Positions 28,794 through 40,468 of a stretch of DNA of 64,000 bases are shown piece by piece. The notes under the pieces are model-generated. The model saw only the letters and a program-made list of their open reading frames with translations, did not search any database and was not told the DNA's origin. The stretch spans positions 1,116,001 through 1,180,000 of the forward strand of contig NC_089396.1 of assembly GCF_003171515.1 (NCBI RefSeq). The letters are read 5' to 3'. Each line of letters starts with the position of its first letter. Position 1 is the first letter of the stretch. Position numbers and translations under genes: made by a program. Source of the stretch: Pyrenophora tritici-repentis. Its lineage: Eukaryota > Ascomycota > Dothideomycetes > Pleosporales > Pleosporaceae.

Positions 28794-31700
28794 CAGAGTT
28801 GCTATCAGTCAGTTCAGTCAGTCCGGAGCTCTCTGGACTGACTGAACTGACGTCCTGAGGTCACTGAACTGGACTGGACTGACTGCCAAGACTTTTCAAT
28901 TAAACTAAAACTGACTGACTGAACTGACGTCGCCGCGGCCTGCGGACTGACTGGACTGACTGAACTGAGTTACCTGACGTCGAACTGAGATAAATGCTCC
29001 TGTACTTTTGAGATTTCTTCCTCTGATAGTGTGCGCGCTAGTCCAGAAGCTGAGGTAGTTGTTGGCTGTATACCAAGCCTCTTCCAGCTCTTCAAGCTCT
29101 GCAAAGCTGAAATAAGCTCTGGCTTCATATGGAGTCTCCGGGTGCCTAACATGTCGCCAAGCTCGCTGAAAGTCCGCTCACAGTCTGCCGCTGCTGCTGG
29201 TATTGTTAGGACGTCAATAGCGAACTTTGAGAGTATAGGGAACTGCCCAGCAACTGACTCCCAGTATAGAAGCGGATTAAGAGACAGCCAATCCTCCTCA
29301 GCTAACGCTGGTTGCCGCTTCCATATCTCATACTCATCCTCAGCAAGGCTTGCCTCTAACTGCCGTGTGCTTTGCTCAATTGACGACTGTAGAAAAGCTG
29401 ATCGCGACGTTGAAATCCCTAGCCGGGGCTTCTTACGCGGCGGCGTTACAGTGTGAGCTGAAGTGGCTGCAGAGTCCTTCCGCCCCTGCCACATGCGCAG
29501 GAATGCCCGGTGGTTATTGTCAAGCCAGCCGTCGCGATAGTGGACACCGTCACGGGCAGTGACATGGGTGTCAGGCACCTTCCAGAGCGCTGAGAGGTGG
29601 TGTTTGTAGTGCGGGTGTAGTATTGTAGCAGTGTAGTAGACAGGCGCGTTATCGAATTTTGCGTAGTACTCAGCAAGCTTACAATGCGCAAGGTTAACGT
29701 TTGTAATAAGATGATCTTCAGGCGCATCTAGATCTTCGTAATTTACATCCTTAAGGCGGTCTTTGAGAGCCTCAAGCTGGTCAAGAAGCCACTCAAACGT
29801 TACTAGAACTTCCCATATAGCGCCGTGTCGGCCGTGTCGGCCGCGACCTTCAAGTAGCCGTGTAGCTTCGGCAAATGGCTCAAGGAGTCGAATGTATTCT
29901 GTTATTGTCGCCCAGTCCTTGCCGTTTAGACCCCCTTCGCGTATATATAACCGTGGCTGGGCAGCAGGGAGCTGCTCACGATTCTTCCGGCGTCGTGAGG
30001 TTGCTGTTGCAGCACTATGCTCCTCAAGTTTACACTCAATATAGCCATCGATAGGGCCGTGTAGCTCAGCTGCACGGACAAACGTGTTGAAATAGCTATT
30101 CCAGCGTGTCTTAACAGGCTTCACAAGCTGCCGGATGTGGGGTGTAACACCTAGAGACTCTGCCTCCTCGCACTGTAGGCGCTCTAGTAGTTGTCGAGTT
30201 TGAGGCGTACAGATAGACGCAATCACGTCAAAGAGGACGCCAACAGGACCGTATTTGCGCCACTCATCCATGTACTTCTCCTCTTCCTCAAGGTGTGCGG
30301 CTTCATTCTCGTACGCGCTACGGTCTTTGCCCCAAATTACTAATTGTGCGCTTAGGTTGAGTATATGGCAGCAGCACCGCAGCCGCCGCTCGCTTGCGAT
30401 AAAGCCAAACTCCTCTGCTAAGGACTCAACTGCAGTATCATTGTTACTTGCGTTGTCAAGCACAAAGTACCCAACCCTCGCGTTGTCAACGCCAAATAGC
30501 CGAAGTATTGTTGTTGCTGCAGCGGCAATATTATTGCCAGTGTGCGCCCCGTGTAGCTCAGGCAACCCAAGCAGGTGGTCAACTAGCTTGCCCTCGCTGT
30601 TAAGGTAATGTACGCAGAGGCCAGTAAAAGCATACTGCCCACCAGTTGAAGTCCAGTTGTCGAATGACACGTGTATAAGCGACCGGGCTTCGCGAAGGTA
30701 GTTGGCAATAGCTGGTATGTATGTATTGTACTCAGTAATAATATGATCCTGGAGCGTTTGGTGGCTACGCCAAAGGAGAGCTTCGGCTAGCGGGCTCACG
30801 GCCGCAATCATGGCTCGAAACTGCGGCGTTTCTATTACGCGAAGGCTCTGGTTGTCCGCGACTACCCAGTCCTTCAGCGCGTCCTGAAATCGAGAGGTTG
30901 AAAAGCTTGCTGCCATCTCGTTTGCTACCTCTTGCGATACTTCTATCCCTTTAGACCTCATAATATGTACTTGGGACTTTGCGAGCGCGCCCATAATATT
31001 GCCCTCCCGGCTAGCAATTGGTACAGGTCCGTTAGGTCCGTGTGAGTGTCCAGGCTTGTTGCTTGAGAGGTGTCGGCCGGCGTTTGTAGTGCTGTCAGCC
31101 TCGTAGCAAGCCTCCTGCTTCCGTCGTTGATGGCAGTACCGGCAAAGCCAGTAGTTTTTCTTGTACTTGCGGTGCCAGACGGCCCAGCCGTGGCGGTAGA
31201 TCCAGCTTTTTGGCCCACCGCGACTATTACGCTCAACCTGGCGCCGCTCAAGATACGGCACACGCTTAAAATCAAGCCCGTCGTAATTGTCGTCGTCGTC
31301 GTCGTCGTCGCCGTCGTTGGGGAAGTCCGCCTGTACTGCCAAGGGCTCATCAGCCTGGGCCTCGCTCGCAGTATCGCCAACAGTAGGCGCGTTTGATAGC
31401 GATGGTAGAGGAGAATTGCGCTTGTCGCATTCTACAAGGCGGCGAGGGCCTGAATTAGAGGGAGTAGACATGAAGTACACCAAGAAGTATTATGGCAACA
31501 GTAGTCTAGCGTCGTGTGTATAGCAGACGCGACGCGAAAGGCTTACTAGGTGCGCACCGGGTAGCGCATTTCCGCAAACTCTAATTAGCTTAAAGCTAGA
31601 TGCTTTAACTTATATAGGATTAGTGTCTTTATATCTAGGACTAGCGCGGCTTCGAAGCCGCACTAAATGTGGCTTTCACAACTCTAAAATACTGCTTTAA

Positions 31701-31862
31701 AAACAGCTAACGTCAGTCTAACGTCAGTCAGTTCAGTCAGTCTGGAGGCTTCTGAACTGACTGGACTGACGTCCAGCTGCCTCAAGAACTGACTGACTGA
31801 ACTGAGTCTTGGCAGTCAGTTCAGTCAGTTCGAACTGAGTTACCTGACTGATAGCAAGTCTG
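28794..31862 (-). mobile_element. Full-length hAT element in a P450 exon
   Basis: This 3069-bp element has terminal repeats CAGAGTTGCTATCAGTCAG and CAGACTTGCTATCAGTCAG (one mismatch) and an exact 8-bp duplication. Subterminal DNA on both sides is rich in ACTGACTGA-type short repeats. It carries one intact transposase gene. No RIP-type decay is visible, so it looks young and possibly active. Confidence 0.92.
28970..31483 (-). CDS. hAT transposase, intact
   Basis: 837 codons without intron or stop; the start may be Met1 or Met5 (MSTPSNS). After an acidic N terminus there is a BED-like zinc finger region (WLCRYCHQRRK followed by His residues, about 120-175). The catalytic region includes HVSFDNWTSTGGQYAF, VGYFVLDNASNNDTAVESL and LRCCCHILNLSAQLVIWG. 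The C-terminal hATC domain is clear (LLYWESVAGQFPILSKFAID, DCERTFSELGDMLGTRRL). Length and order agree with complete fungal hAT transposases. It could supply transposase to non-autonomous relatives, but its terminal repeats differ from those of the other elements here. Confidence 0.92.
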   Translation of the reverse strand: MVYFMSTPSNSGPRRLVECDKRNSPLPSLSNAPTVGDTASEAQADEPLAVQADFPNDGDDDDDDDNYDGLDFKRVPYLERRQVERNSRGGPKSWIYRHGWAVWHRKYKKNYWLCRYCHQRRKQEACYEADSTTNAGRHLSSNKPGHSHGPNGPVPIASREGNIMGALAKSQVHIMRSKGIEVSQEVANEMAASFSTSRFQDALKDWVVADNQSLRVIETPQFRAMIAAVSPLAEALLWRSHQTLQDHIITEYNTYIPAIANYLREARSLIHVSFDNWTSTGGQYAFTGLCVHYLNSEGKLVDHLLGLPELHGAHTGNNIAAAATTILRLFGVDNARVGYFVLDNASNNDTAVESLAEEFGFIASERRLRCCCHILNLSAQLVIWGKDRSAYENEAAHLEEEEKYMDEWRKYGPVGVLFDVIASICTPQTRQLLERLQCEEAESLGVTPHIRQLVKPVKTRWNSYFNTFVRAAELHGPIDGYIECKLEEHSAATATSRRRKNREQLPAAQPRLYIREGGLNGKDWATITEYIRLLEPFAEATRLLEGRGRHGRHGAIWEVLVTFEWLLDQLEALKDRLKDVNYEDLDAPEDHLITNVNLAHCKLAEYYAKFDNAPVYYTATILHPHYKHHLSALWKVPDTHVTARDGVHYRDGWLDNNHRAFLRMWQGRKDSAATSAHTVTPPRKKPRLGISTSRSAFLQSSIEQSTRQLEASLAEDEYEIWKRQPALAEEDWLSLNPLLYWESVAGQFPILSKFAIDVLTIPAAAADCERTFSELGDMLGTRRLHMKPELISALQSLKSWKRLGIQPTTTSASGLARTLSEEEISKVQEHLSQFDVR

Positions 31863-32971
31863 GGGTACTCTTCAGCATCCCATGTCTATGGAATGTCAGT
31901 CGTTCGCCCGCATATTGAGAAAGTAGGCCATGTACTCGATGTTTCTCTCTGATTTGATCCGAGCAAAAAGAAAAGAAGCCATTATACCCAGCTGCTGCGC
32001 CGGGTATCGAGCCTATAAGGTTGGTCAACCATGGTACAGCGTTTAGTATCCCTACAACCTTCATGTGATCATGTACACTCTTGATTGCAGCATGTTCAAC
32101 ACCACTTTTGAGATTGTTAAAGTCTCTGCCGAAGCCGACATCGCCCATGACATCAAAGCTGAAAAACATGGACCATGCAGATACATCCATTGGCTTTCCC
32201 GCATTCTTCACGAGTTGGCTCTTGAGCAAGTCGGTTTTTGCCTTGATACGCAGTTCATATGTGCCGAGCGCTGATCACAGTCAGAATTGAACAGTATTAT
32301 ATATTGCGTTACTGGGCATACCTTTGGTAGAAAAGCCCCTATCCCAAGCGCGCCGTCGAAGGCGATGTTCGTGGTGGCCACGCGTTGCATGTACAGAACA
32401 TATCTTTGGATTGTTCCCGTTCTGACCGTATGGCGTTCCCTTAGTACATTCCGAGTAGGGTCCATAGATCAATGGAACGGCTGACTTGTGTAGAACGCTG
32501 ATCTCTCGCGGCCCTTAAGTCTTGATCAACGCCAAATCTTTCAAATCCCCTCTGGATTAGCTGCTTACCGGTGCGTACAAAGTCACCATACTGATGGTGC
32601 AACTTTGCCAGCTCCTTGTAGTATTGCACATCTTTGGCTGCCAGACTTGCAGCGTAGAATCTCGAAATTCCGGCAGCAAGGGGGCCAGGAAACCTTCCGC
32701 ATCGGTGAAAGAAGAGCCGATATACGGAGATGCTGGCCAGTAGTGCGGCGTTGAAGCTTGCTGTGAAGATTGTCGCTTTGACGAGTCCGAAGGAGTACAC
32801 CATGCCGAAAAAAGTAAACATAAAGGCCGCCATGGAGTGATACATGATCAACTCAAATTCAAGGGGTTGGATTGCTAGGTGGAAAAGGACGCCGAACAAG
32901 GCTGCTACTCCAGCGCCACGCGTCACGCTACCTTGAGCTATGCTCTGTACAGCATCTCGGACTGCGTCCAT
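31863..32971 (-). pseudogene. Cytochrome P450, 5' half (split by hAT element)
   Basis: Start ATG is at 32971 (MDAVRDAVQSIAQG). Exons are 32971-32569, 32513-32322, 32270-31936 and 31885-31863. The N-terminal ~100 residues are hydrophobic, with several likely membrane segments, then FHRCGRFPGPLAAGISRFY, the usual proline-rich hinge. GPREISVLHKSAVPLIYGP and HRLRRRAWDRGF (C-helix WxxxR) follow. All introns are 45-60 bp, GT-AG. The break falls in TWDAEEYP, after which QDIISWLLK continues in the other half. Confidence 0.85.
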
Positions 32972-35265
32972 GGTGAGCGGTGATGGTTGGGTGGTGCAGA
33001 TAGAGAACGTGGGACAGAAGAAAAGAATAATAAAGAGTGAATTGAAGGCGTGACGCGACACCTGCCTCTAGGCAAACGTGGCCGCCTCACACTATATGTA
33101 CGCTACTGCTTATTAAGTAAGCCTCTAAGCGTGCGGCTGAGAGGCGCACGCTACAGCCCTTTTCATCCGGGTCAGATTGTGTTCGTCGGTGAAAGCCATG
33201 TCTTACATGGTGGAGTCAGGTTGGTGGAGATGCAGAAGTCGATACTCCAAGGTAAGACTAAGTTGCGTCGAAACTAGTACTACCAATGTACTGCGTCTGT
33301 TCTAAACCAAGTCTGAATATCCAGTTCGCAGGCAATTATTACTACAACCAATCTAGCTTGTAACAATACCACGATTGAAGATGCCGGCTATTCCGTTTCA
33401 GAATTGGCGCGTATTTGTATGTGGTGGGGAAACCGGGTAGCTGTGGATTCAGCAGGACCACACCAGATACATACAATTCGCGAAAGGCACCTACCATAAT
33501 GCAACAAGCTCTTGTTGTAAGCTGTTGCCCTTCCATGGAAAGAACGACATAGGTATTGAGATTCAGTAGAACGGATATTGGTCCCCGATTTGCATCCTCG
33601 ATAGTCATCATGGAATATCCAAACATGCAATTCGTTGTACAAGAACTGCCAATAGAATTAACTGTCTCGCATGTACGACTTGCTCGCAATGGTGAACAAG
33701 GATGTCTGAAACTGGCAGTCCAAAACGGTCGGAGGATTGATGTTCCGCACTCGTATCTGCCGGACAGCGGATGCTGTAAGCGCAGATCTCTCTGTATTGC
33801 CTGATGCGCAATGCGCATTGGCGCATATTACGGGCAGCCTCCTCTTTCTCAGCGTGGTTGCACACCTGCAACGGGGACGGCGGATGGGGGCACACCCTCG
33901 GACAGAGACGTTGGGCTCGTGACATGGCGACATGGATGCTATGGCATGAAGCTGTAAGATCGACGCGGGATGACCTCGACGTGCGACGGGCCGCCCTGCA
34001 CAGCACCTTGCCACAGTGGAACACGATCAGCTTTGACATGTGACAGCAAGAGCAGTAATCTGCGACAGCGACAGCGACAATAACAACAACAACGGCGACA
34101 ATATTGATGTTGGGCTTTGTGGCCGAGGATGTGTGCGATGTCGCTGACGGGATGATGCCAGTGCATTCAATATTGGGCCAGCATGCGGCGGTAGACATGC
34201 ATCGGGTCTGACGGCTGATATTGACGGTGATAGGTCAGTCAGACGTCGCTTCCCCGTACGATGGCGCTTAGCCGTGAGTCAATCTCGTCCGCTGCAAGCT
34301 TGTGGCTGCACAAAGGGTCGCAGGTCGCATGGTCTGCGAGTCGGTCGCCGTCGAAGGTTTCGCGAAGATGAAGCCATGCAGGGCTCGACCGTGTTAATTT
34401 GAGACCCCAAGGCCAGAGACGAGCAAAAGATGATGTCGGCCAGGCATGTGTGGTGTTCGCTTGGTAGGCGTTGCTGGACCCTCATTTCCCAATGTGATGC
34501 GCCAGCCCGGAGATGGGGTAGGGGGGCTGATTGGATAGGCAAATGGCTGAGTGATGGACGGGCTTGGTCTCTTGTGCTTTGGCGATGTGCAGTGTGAAGG
34601 CTTTGGCTTTCTGAAATGTATTCGGGCCAGGCCTACATGGCTAGGGCGGTTGCGGGCTAGGGGCAAAGGCGGATGCAATACACAGGCTGGGGGGCCCAGT
34701 GCGCCCATAAAGAAGGCCCCTGGCGTGCTGCGCAGCCCTGGTGCAGCTTTCAAAAGGCGCCCTCTCTGTAATCGCGTTGGATCGAGTTGCCATCCAGCAG
34801 AGCCGCATCGCCAGACGCAGCGCATCAACAGACGTGTAAGGAAACCCGTGCCGCTGAACTGGCGGGTGTTGTGGAGCCTTTGGCGCTGATGACGGTGAAA
34901 GACGGCGTCTCATTTCCGCCCGCGTTAGCGAACCAGCCTCATCCCAAGCAGGATCCAAGCTCCCCGTCGCCCTTTCCTCCTCGAACGCACTCGACGATAG
35001 CGACTGCCCCAGCTGCGCGACATCGCGATCGCTCCTTCCATCTCGCGCCCATATTCAAGCAATAGCGACCGGGTAACGCCATTGCCGAATAGGAATAGGA
35101 AGCAGCGACGAGCAAATATCCCATTCTCTTCAGCTACCTTCCCGCGCCCTCCACGAGGTCCAACTGCACGCGACGACCCAAGGAGCCCTCGCCAGATCCT
35201 CGAGCCTATCACTACTTGTCCTCAATACCTGCGCGCTTCCAGCCAGCCGCATCCGACGTGCAACC
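32972..35265. other. Long intergenic region, no gene recognised
   Basis: About 2.3 kb between the P450 and the divergent phosphatase gene. ORFs occur in all frames without domains or splice support. The last ~350 bp are C/T-rich and probably contain the phosphatase promoter and leader. Confidence 0.5.
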
Positions 35266-37179
35266 ATGACCTCTCAGCCATCAGTCGACTCATCCCGCCT
35301 GTCTAGCGACAAGACAGGAGGGCCGTCTGAGCACACCAACGGCACCGGTATGTCCACAAACCCCTCCATGCACACCATGTTATGCACAAGTTTGCCGACC
35401 CGACTACTAACACAGTGAAGCTGGTATGCAGAACGCCATTGCCATGAATACCTTCGCTCCCGGCCAATCTTCGTCTCAGGGTCCATCGACAGATGCTGCA
35501 GGAACGACCTCCCAGGCCGACTCGAAGCAGAAGCGCTCCCTTCTCAATGTTCCCCGGTCCGGCTCGACTCCCAACGACAGCCAGACGCCCAACACTGGCC
35601 TTAGTGGAGCAACTGCGGCAGACGCTGAAAGCATCGGGCGGGGTTCCAAACACTCCAAACGGAGTCTCATGGGCAAACGACGGGCGGGAAGCACTGCAAG
35701 CAGCAAACGCTCTCAATCGCGCGCTGCAGCAACAGAAAAGGCCGACCAACCCCCTCCGGTACCGGCAGTGAACCGCCCGGCGTCGACCAGGAGCAAGACC
35801 AGGAAGTCTGGCGGTTTGCTGTCTTGCCTGCCCTGCTTCGCGCCCAAGGAGTCCCGGACGGCAGGCGACTCTACTCCCCCTGAGAACGTCAAGCAAGCTC
35901 AAACCGTGCCAGCCAGGCAGACATCGCAGTCTACGCCTGTCAAGAAGCAGGAGCCAATCGTTGCCGAGTCCAACCAGACCGAGTCAAGAGAACCCCTTGA
36001 TGAAAAGATAGGGACTGAAACTTTGGGATCGGGCCTTGCCGAGCGACCCAGCCATGGTGACGGCACTGCCGAACGAAAATCCGTCGAGGATCGACCACAA
36101 GTTGTGACAAGAAGCTCCTCTCAGAAACAGCAAACAGCGCCCGTTCCCCCTCCTCAGCCTGCTACATTGCAAACCGGTCATCCCCAGATAAGCGTTACAA
36201 ACCCCACGCCCGCCGCTACCCCCGTACTACCTCGGCCATCTGTGGAACAGCAGCGCATAATAGAAGACCAGACTGAGGAGCAGAAGCAGCTTGACAACGA
36301 CATTGAGATGAAGGATGTACCACTTTCAACCAATGATGTCCCTCAAGAGGGAGAGGAAGCCACCGGAGAGGCCGAATCCGAGCACGCAAAGGTCGATTTA
36401 CCTCCGCCACCGCCACTTGCCGAAAGGCAGGTTGCGGTACAGCATCAGACCGCCGAGGTAGCCGAGGCAGAGCCACAAAAGTACCTTTTGGGACCAATCG
36501 CCCCCCGTTTCCAAGGGAAGAAGTGCCTGGTTCTCGACCTGGATGAAACCCTAGTCCACAGCAGCTTTAAGGTATGTTACGAGTCCTTAGTGGCTGCTCC
36601 TATATACTAATTCAACGCTAGATTCTGCACCAAGCCGACTTCACCATTCCGGTCGAGATTGAAGGCCAATATCACAATGTTTATGTCATCAAGCGACCAG
36701 GTGTCGATCAGTTTATGAAGAGGGTCGGCGAGCTGTACGAGGTCGTTGTCTTTACCGCATCCGTCTCCAAGGTATGTACACACTTCGTTTTACCTGGATG
36801 ATAGCTAACAGTTACAGTACGGCGATCCGCTTCTCGATCAGCTTGACATACATGGTGTCGTTCACCACCGACTTTTCCGTGAAAGCTGCTACAACCACCA
36901 GGGCAATTACGTAAAGGTAGGCTGAAACATGTCAATCTAGGCATCAAACACTAATGCGCTTTACAGGATCTCTCGCAGATCGGCCGTGACCTCAAGGATA
37001 CCATCATCATTGACAATTCGCCCACGTCGTATATCTTCCACCCGCAACATGCCGTTCCCATCAGCAGCTGGTTCTCTGACGCGCACGACAATGAGCTGCT
37101 CGATCTTATACCCGTGCTCGAGGATCTCGCTGGCCAGCAGGTCAGTGACGTCAGTCTGGTGCTTGACGTAGCCTTGTAG
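35266..37179 (+). CDS. FCP/SCP-type phosphatase (Psr1/Psr2-like)
   Basis: Exons are 35266-35347, 35421-36571, 36622-36771, 36818-36916 and 36967-37179, giving 564 residues. The first ~390 residues are low-complexity Ser/Pro/Gln-rich, with a CLPCF cysteine pair near 145 that could be acylated for membrane attachment. The catalytic NIF domain starts [16 protein letters not shown], holding DxDxT, and continues with [36 protein letters not shown] and [20 protein letters not shown]. Yeast Psr1/Psr2 act at the plasma membrane in sodium and general stress responses; the same role is inferred. The intron 1 acceptor was chosen at 35420 because only it keeps frame. Confidence 0.9.
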
Positions 37180-38414
37180 GCACCGTTCGCGATGATGTGA
37201 CGAGAGAGGATACCCTGGCGCATACCCTGTTCACTGCGTCGACATAATCACTTTTCTTCGGGCGGGAGTATCGGAACCAACGCTCCGACAACTTCTAATC
37301 TGTACTTTGTAATCAGTTTGTAATCTGCATAAGAGGCGGCTTGGTGGGTGGCAGCGCAAGATCCGCAGGAGCCCATGTTGCAGCGTCATGGCGCATTTTT
37401 GATTCCCGCACTGCAGACCCTCGCATGGGTCTCCAGCGACGCAGTCCCAACGCCCACCGCCTACGGCCATCGGACCTTGGAGCGCACCACCTCCACTTTA
37501 CGCACAGAAACAGGAGGACCACGGCGCATAACGGCGTCTATTTGGCTCTAGGAGCCACAAAAATAAGCAGTAATATTGGCACATACCCCTTTCTACATAT
37601 GCGACGCCTGGCCGTTTGAGGTCGCGTGGCAGTTTACTATCAATACCATTTCCTTTGTACATTGTGCTCTTCTGTTTCTTCTGCATGGCCGGAGGCAGTC
37701 GGCCCATCTGTTCCTCTCCACGACTGGAGCGTGCGTTTGGTGATCTCATGGCTCCGGTCCAGCATCTTTTTTTGTGTTTTGTACGGGTGAGGGGAAGAGC
37801 GCTTGCAGACGCAATCACATGTTAGTCAAGTAGAAGCTAGATAGCCAATACCACTCCATCTTCAGATGCAGGAACCAGGCTGGCGCATGCCGTGAAGCAT
37901 GGGGACGGTTGCCCTGCGTTGTCTGGGCTGTCACATGCGCGTCAGACGTTGAGCTGAGGTGAGCTACATGTAGAACAGAACGGCAGTCTTGGCGCCTTCA
38001 CATGCCGAGTAAAATGCATGACTCGCATGACGACTTGCTTGGATCCCGCCAAAGGCGACACACGACAAGCGGCTACATTTACCTTTGCCCGCCACGCTGT
38101 AAGGGTCCAGTGTCGTCACGCTACAGAACATAGACATTTCCCATTCTGCGACGTCCTCTTCTTCACCAGCCTCGTGACTGAGTCCTTTGCTGCATTGACT
38201 TATCGCAGCCTCGCCGTACATGGCTCGGTGACATAGTGTCAAACCACAATTGCAACAACCATCTTTCCCCGTAGACGTCACCGTGACCGTCCCACACCAT
38301 GGAGAGATATAGTCAGTTTCGCGATAAAGGTACGTTGGGCATCTACCTTCTGCATCGTCATGTCTTGGTAGAGATTTGACGTGACCTGATCTCACGCTTC
38401 AGAAACTAACAAAC
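37180..38414. other. Intergenic, no gene recognised
   Basis: About 1.2 kb holding the phosphatase 3' end and the acyltransferase upstream region. Short ORFs lack any domain. Confidence 0.5.
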
Positions 38415-39510
38415 ATGGCAATAGGCACAGCCATAGCGCCCTTCCTCCCTGTTCCCCCTGCGCCGGCGAGTATCGTCTGGTTACCCGTCTACATTTCCCT
38501 CTTTTGCGTGCGATTGCCTTTTGTGATTGCGCTAGGGCTACTGTATTTTCTAGTACTGGAATGGGTGCCAATTGGGAGGAGGCTGAAGTATGCGGTATTG
38601 TGGTTGATGGCGGGGATTCCGGGGGTGTGGTGGGTGGATTTGCAGGTTGATGGAGTAAAGAGGGGGTAAGTTTAGGTGTCACTGGCCACAGAGTCGCAAC
38701 GCTGACATTGTCATTGCTAGACAATTGAACCCAGCGAGTAACTACTACCCCAAAGCCGGGTCCGTCATCGCATCCTCGTTCACATCGCCTCTCGACCCTC
38801 TCTATCTCGCGGGAATCTTCCAACCAATCTTCACTCGGTCTTACCCCCACCACCGATACGTCGAACGCATAACTCTCTTTCGCGCCATCCTACTCGCCTT
38901 CTCCCCGCCCGCTCTCACTCCACAAGACCCATCAAAGCTCGTTTCGCTCAAGCAGCTCACGCACGAAAACCCTAACAGGGTCATTTGTGTGTTCCCTGAA
39001 ACGACGACGACGAACGGAAGGGGTATCTTGCCCTTGTGCCCCAGTCTACTGAGTGCAGATGGCAAGACAAAGATTTACCCTGTCAATCTGCGCTACACAC
39101 CCCAGGACGTTACAACACCGGTACCAGGTGGCTACCTGAGCTGGTTCTGGGGCTTGCTGAGCAAACCAACACATCAAATGCGCGTCCGTATCGCCTCACG
39201 TGTGTACAACAACAGCAACCAGGATACACCTGAGCGCCAGAAACTCGCGGAGAAGGCGTCAGGGTATGAGGCAAACATCTTTGACCAACCAGAGTTTCGA
39301 AACGGGGCCAGTGGCAAACATGGCGAGGGCGGTGATGGCATGCATATTGATGTTGGCAGCGCAGTGCAACAGGAAGTTAGCGAACAAGAGCAAAAGGTGT
39401 TGGAGAGGGTTGCCGAGGACTTGGCAAGGTTAGGTAGGGTGAAGAGAGTGGGTCTTGGTGTGGAGGATAAGGTTGCATTTTTGAAGATTTGGGGAAGCAG
39501 GAAAAGATAG
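38415..39510 (+). CDS. LOA1/Vps66-like lysophospholipid acyltransferase
   Basis: Exons 38415-38665 and 38721-39510 give 346 residues. One or two hydrophobic segments lie in residues 15-75. The PlsC-type region has SSFTSPLDPLYLAGIF, FPETTTTNGRGIL (glycerol-phosphate binding motif) and YPVNLRY. The first motif of this family is normally NHX4D; here the expected His is not evident, and Asp of SPLD is kept. Yeast Loa1 (Vps66) acylates lysophosphatidic acid at the ER and lipid droplets; a similar role is inferred. The C-terminal tail is charged and helical. The missing His may be usual in this subfamily, which I cannot check here. Confidence 0.75.
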
Positions 39511-40468
39511 AGGGAGATGGGGTTGAAAGAGGGAGATACGACAGGTTATTCAAGAGAAAGAGATAGTCAAGGGCCAGAGATGGGTGTAAGATTAGGCTAA
39601 TCATTGTGTGAGTGATATGGCAGGATTGCACTTGAGCGTGGTATAATAGCATATTCTTGGAACATTTGGTGCTGAATGGGGGGTTAACATATGTATGTTC
39701 TCTCTATTTCTTGGGCACAAAAACTTCCATAGTTATGCAGAACAATTATTATATTACATGGATACAGACAAAGACTGGCTTCTCTTTTTGATCTCTCCCG
39801 AGTTTTTTATGTTAAATAGCATGCTCAAAAATCTTTATGTAGGTCTAGACTAAACAGAAACTAGAAGACTTGTGTTACGATCTTGAACCTTGATTTAGAA
39901 CGGCCTCGGCATCTATTGCGTATGTGGTGTAGTGGTAAGTGGGCCAGATAGTACTGTGCTTACCAATTTACAGCCTGCCAAATGTTAAGTAATAGGTTTT
40001 CTAGTTCATGGTACATGGGAACATCTGGAGCCACGATTTACGAGAATCTGGAACTATAGTGCTGAATGTATTTGCACTGCGGACGTGTTTGTTTTGTTTT
40101 GGCGTGGTAGAGATAGTATTCTTCACACTGAAGATAAGCATGGGAGATGACCAGGCAACTAGATGCGGGGTTGCAAGGCGTGTCATATGCAGCTTCAATT
40201 AACCGCTGAGTGAAAGCAGTATGTTTTGGAAAGAGAGGCGGATGGTTCGGGGTGCACTAGGTCCACTAGCCAAATTTAGCATGTGGGTACAGGGATGGTG
40301 GATAGCGCCTTCTACTGTTTACTGTCCGAGCTCAGACCCCAAACAATCGATATCCGACGACGGAACAGCACTTCAGCGAACACGTCGCGCAATTTGCTTT
40401 TTGACCGCCACGGAGCATGCTTTGTTTATGCCATCCCATCGTTAGACACCAGTAAAAACCCTTTGACA
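39511..40468. other. Intergenic, no gene recognised
   Basis: About 960 bp, AT-rich around 39.65-39.95 kb. A TGGTGTAGTGG stretch near 39.93 kb resembles a tRNA A box but has no B box, so no tRNA is called. Confidence 0.5.

Noticed and set aside
29031..31523. Plus-strand ORFs within the P450-located hAT element
   Set aside because: They are antisense shadows of the intact 837-codon transposase.
33342..34198. ORFs of 118-196 codons on minus between P450 and phosphatase
   Set aside because: They overlap in several frames, with irregular composition, no domain and no splice pattern.
39920..39990. Possible tRNA (A-box-like TGGTGTAGTGG)
   Set aside because: No B box (GGTTCGAAT-like) at the right distance and no cloverleaf pairing.
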